The translations under genes were made by a program, and so were the position numbers. Of a stretch of DNA of 31,024 nucleotides, positions 30,216 to 31,024 are shown piece by piece; the first letter of the stretch is position 1; each line of letters begins with the position of its first letter. This DNA is from Lingula anatina (Eukaryota; Brachiopoda; Lingulata; Lingulida; Lingulidae). Location of the stretch: the NCBI RefSeq assembly GCF_001039355.2, contig NW_019775956.1, positions 111,705-142,728 of the forward strand. Direction: 5' to 3'. A model generated the notes under the pieces. It was not told the origin of the DNA, did not search any database, and was given only the letters and a program-made list of their open reading frames with translations.

Positions 30216-31024
30216 TTGGTTCTGTCAAAAAAGTATTCGAATGTCGGCAACTACTGCATAGAAGAATTTGAAATTTTGCATGCAAGCGGTCAGTTTTGCA
30301 GTGCTTTAAATGAAGTAGTGCTTTACAAATTTGTTAATTTGTGGCAGAATGGCGCAATAAAGATAGACATTACCAGACAGATTAAAGCGCCAAACGGAAC
30401 GGTCCGCACAGTTTTATAAAGTAATGCCCAGACTGATGTACCTACACAGATGTCACACCCAGTGCATCGAAATCTTACCTCAGGGGTACAGGACGCACTG
30501 TCTTTCGGGATATGCTGCTGCAACTAAACAAAAGCCACCCAGTCCGTTCAGAACAAAGGGCAAATTACCACCAAAATGCGTTTTTCAAGGCCCTTAACGA
30601 ACACCAAACTGGTTTTAACAGGTTAGAATACCAGACAACCTCCGAGGTACCCACTGTAAACAGCAAAACATCGTCGTCTGTTTCTCTAATGAATTGGGGG
30701 CCATGACCGTTTCTGGGTAGAACACTGAAACCACGTGGCTTTCTTTATTGAGGTCAGATTTCACCTGTACCGCCCAACTAGTCAAAACAGAGTTTACAGA
30801 CATCCAGAAGAGGCCTACGACGAAGCATGTGCCGCGTCTAAAGTGACACGGGTCATTGACAGCGTCAGTATTTGGAGTGGATACCACATTGGTGCCAAAA
30901 CACCAATGGTAGTCATTGACGAAAACCTGAACCAGATCAAATAAAGGAATAATCTGGGAACCACTTGACTATCATTTGATAGGGGGCACCTTAGGAACAA
31001 TTTTAGGTTGCACGGTGAGATTGC
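30216..31024 (+). pseudogene. Tc1-like transposase remnant, truncated by the window end
   Basis: The first frame includes FVNLWQNGAIKIDITRQIKA and APNGTVRTVL, resembling the paired-type helix-turn-helix of Tc1-like transposases. After a stop at 30417 and frame changes, about 30735-30944 reads VRFHLYRPTSQNRVYRHPEE, then SVSIWSGYHIGAKTPMVVID, like the catalytic core. The terminal 40 bases translate to HLRNNFRLHGE, also family-like. The position expected to hold the first catalytic Asp (xxDExxF) reads FFIEVRF, so that Asp is lost. With several stops it is non-functional. The 3' TIR would lie beyond the window; the 5' TIR was not found. Confidence 0.75.

Noticed and set aside
1-31024. CRISPR arrays, tRNA or rRNA genes
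   Set aside because: No spaced identical repeats, cloverleaf or rRNA core sequences were recognised, and the window is animal nuclear DNA.

Overview
The window is nuclear DNA of an animal, most likely a marine invertebrate. Genes are split by many short introns with GT..AG borders. The DNA is AT-rich with (AT)n, (ATT)n, poly-T and poly-C tracts. The recognisable genes (CREBL2, TMEM205, a double-BTB protein) are metazoan families, and mobile DNA is abundant. The species cannot be fixed from the sequence alone.

Layout. 1-327: tandem repeat carrying perfect DR1 nuclear-receptor half-site pairs. 417-539: apparent last exon of an unrecognised + strand gene. 1126-4775: minus-strand double-BTB gene with a C-terminal tail of repeated DGTPDMR units; its 3' end and 3' flank are tandemly duplicated. 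6678-18795: the main finding, a 12.1-kb Mutator-like (MULE) element with ~83-bp terminal inverted repeats (about 90% identical). It holds a minus-strand gene that I reconstructed as 19 exons in unbroken phase (1064 codons plus stop), encoding a CARF/ALS2CR8-like domain, a DDE MULE transposase core, a SWIM zinc finger and a C-terminal Ulp1/SENP-like (C48) peptidase domain. 20322-21960: CREBL2 on the minus strand, with a perfect CRE and CCAAT boxes upstream. 22368-23210: two small TIR elements. 23392-24849: TMEM205 in three coding exons on the + strand. 25278-26480: a palindromic element, a candidate secreted-protein exon and a dispersed repeat. 26630-29900: a second, broken copy of the TMEM205 5' region, split by a 2.6-kb inverted-repeat element that contains LINE remnants. 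30216-31024: a decayed Tc1-like transposase running off the end.

The single-copy genes (CREBL2, TMEM205) lie close together, head to head. The rest is shaped by duplication and transposition. All gene models are read by eye from ORFs, splice signals and remembered family motifs; no search was run.
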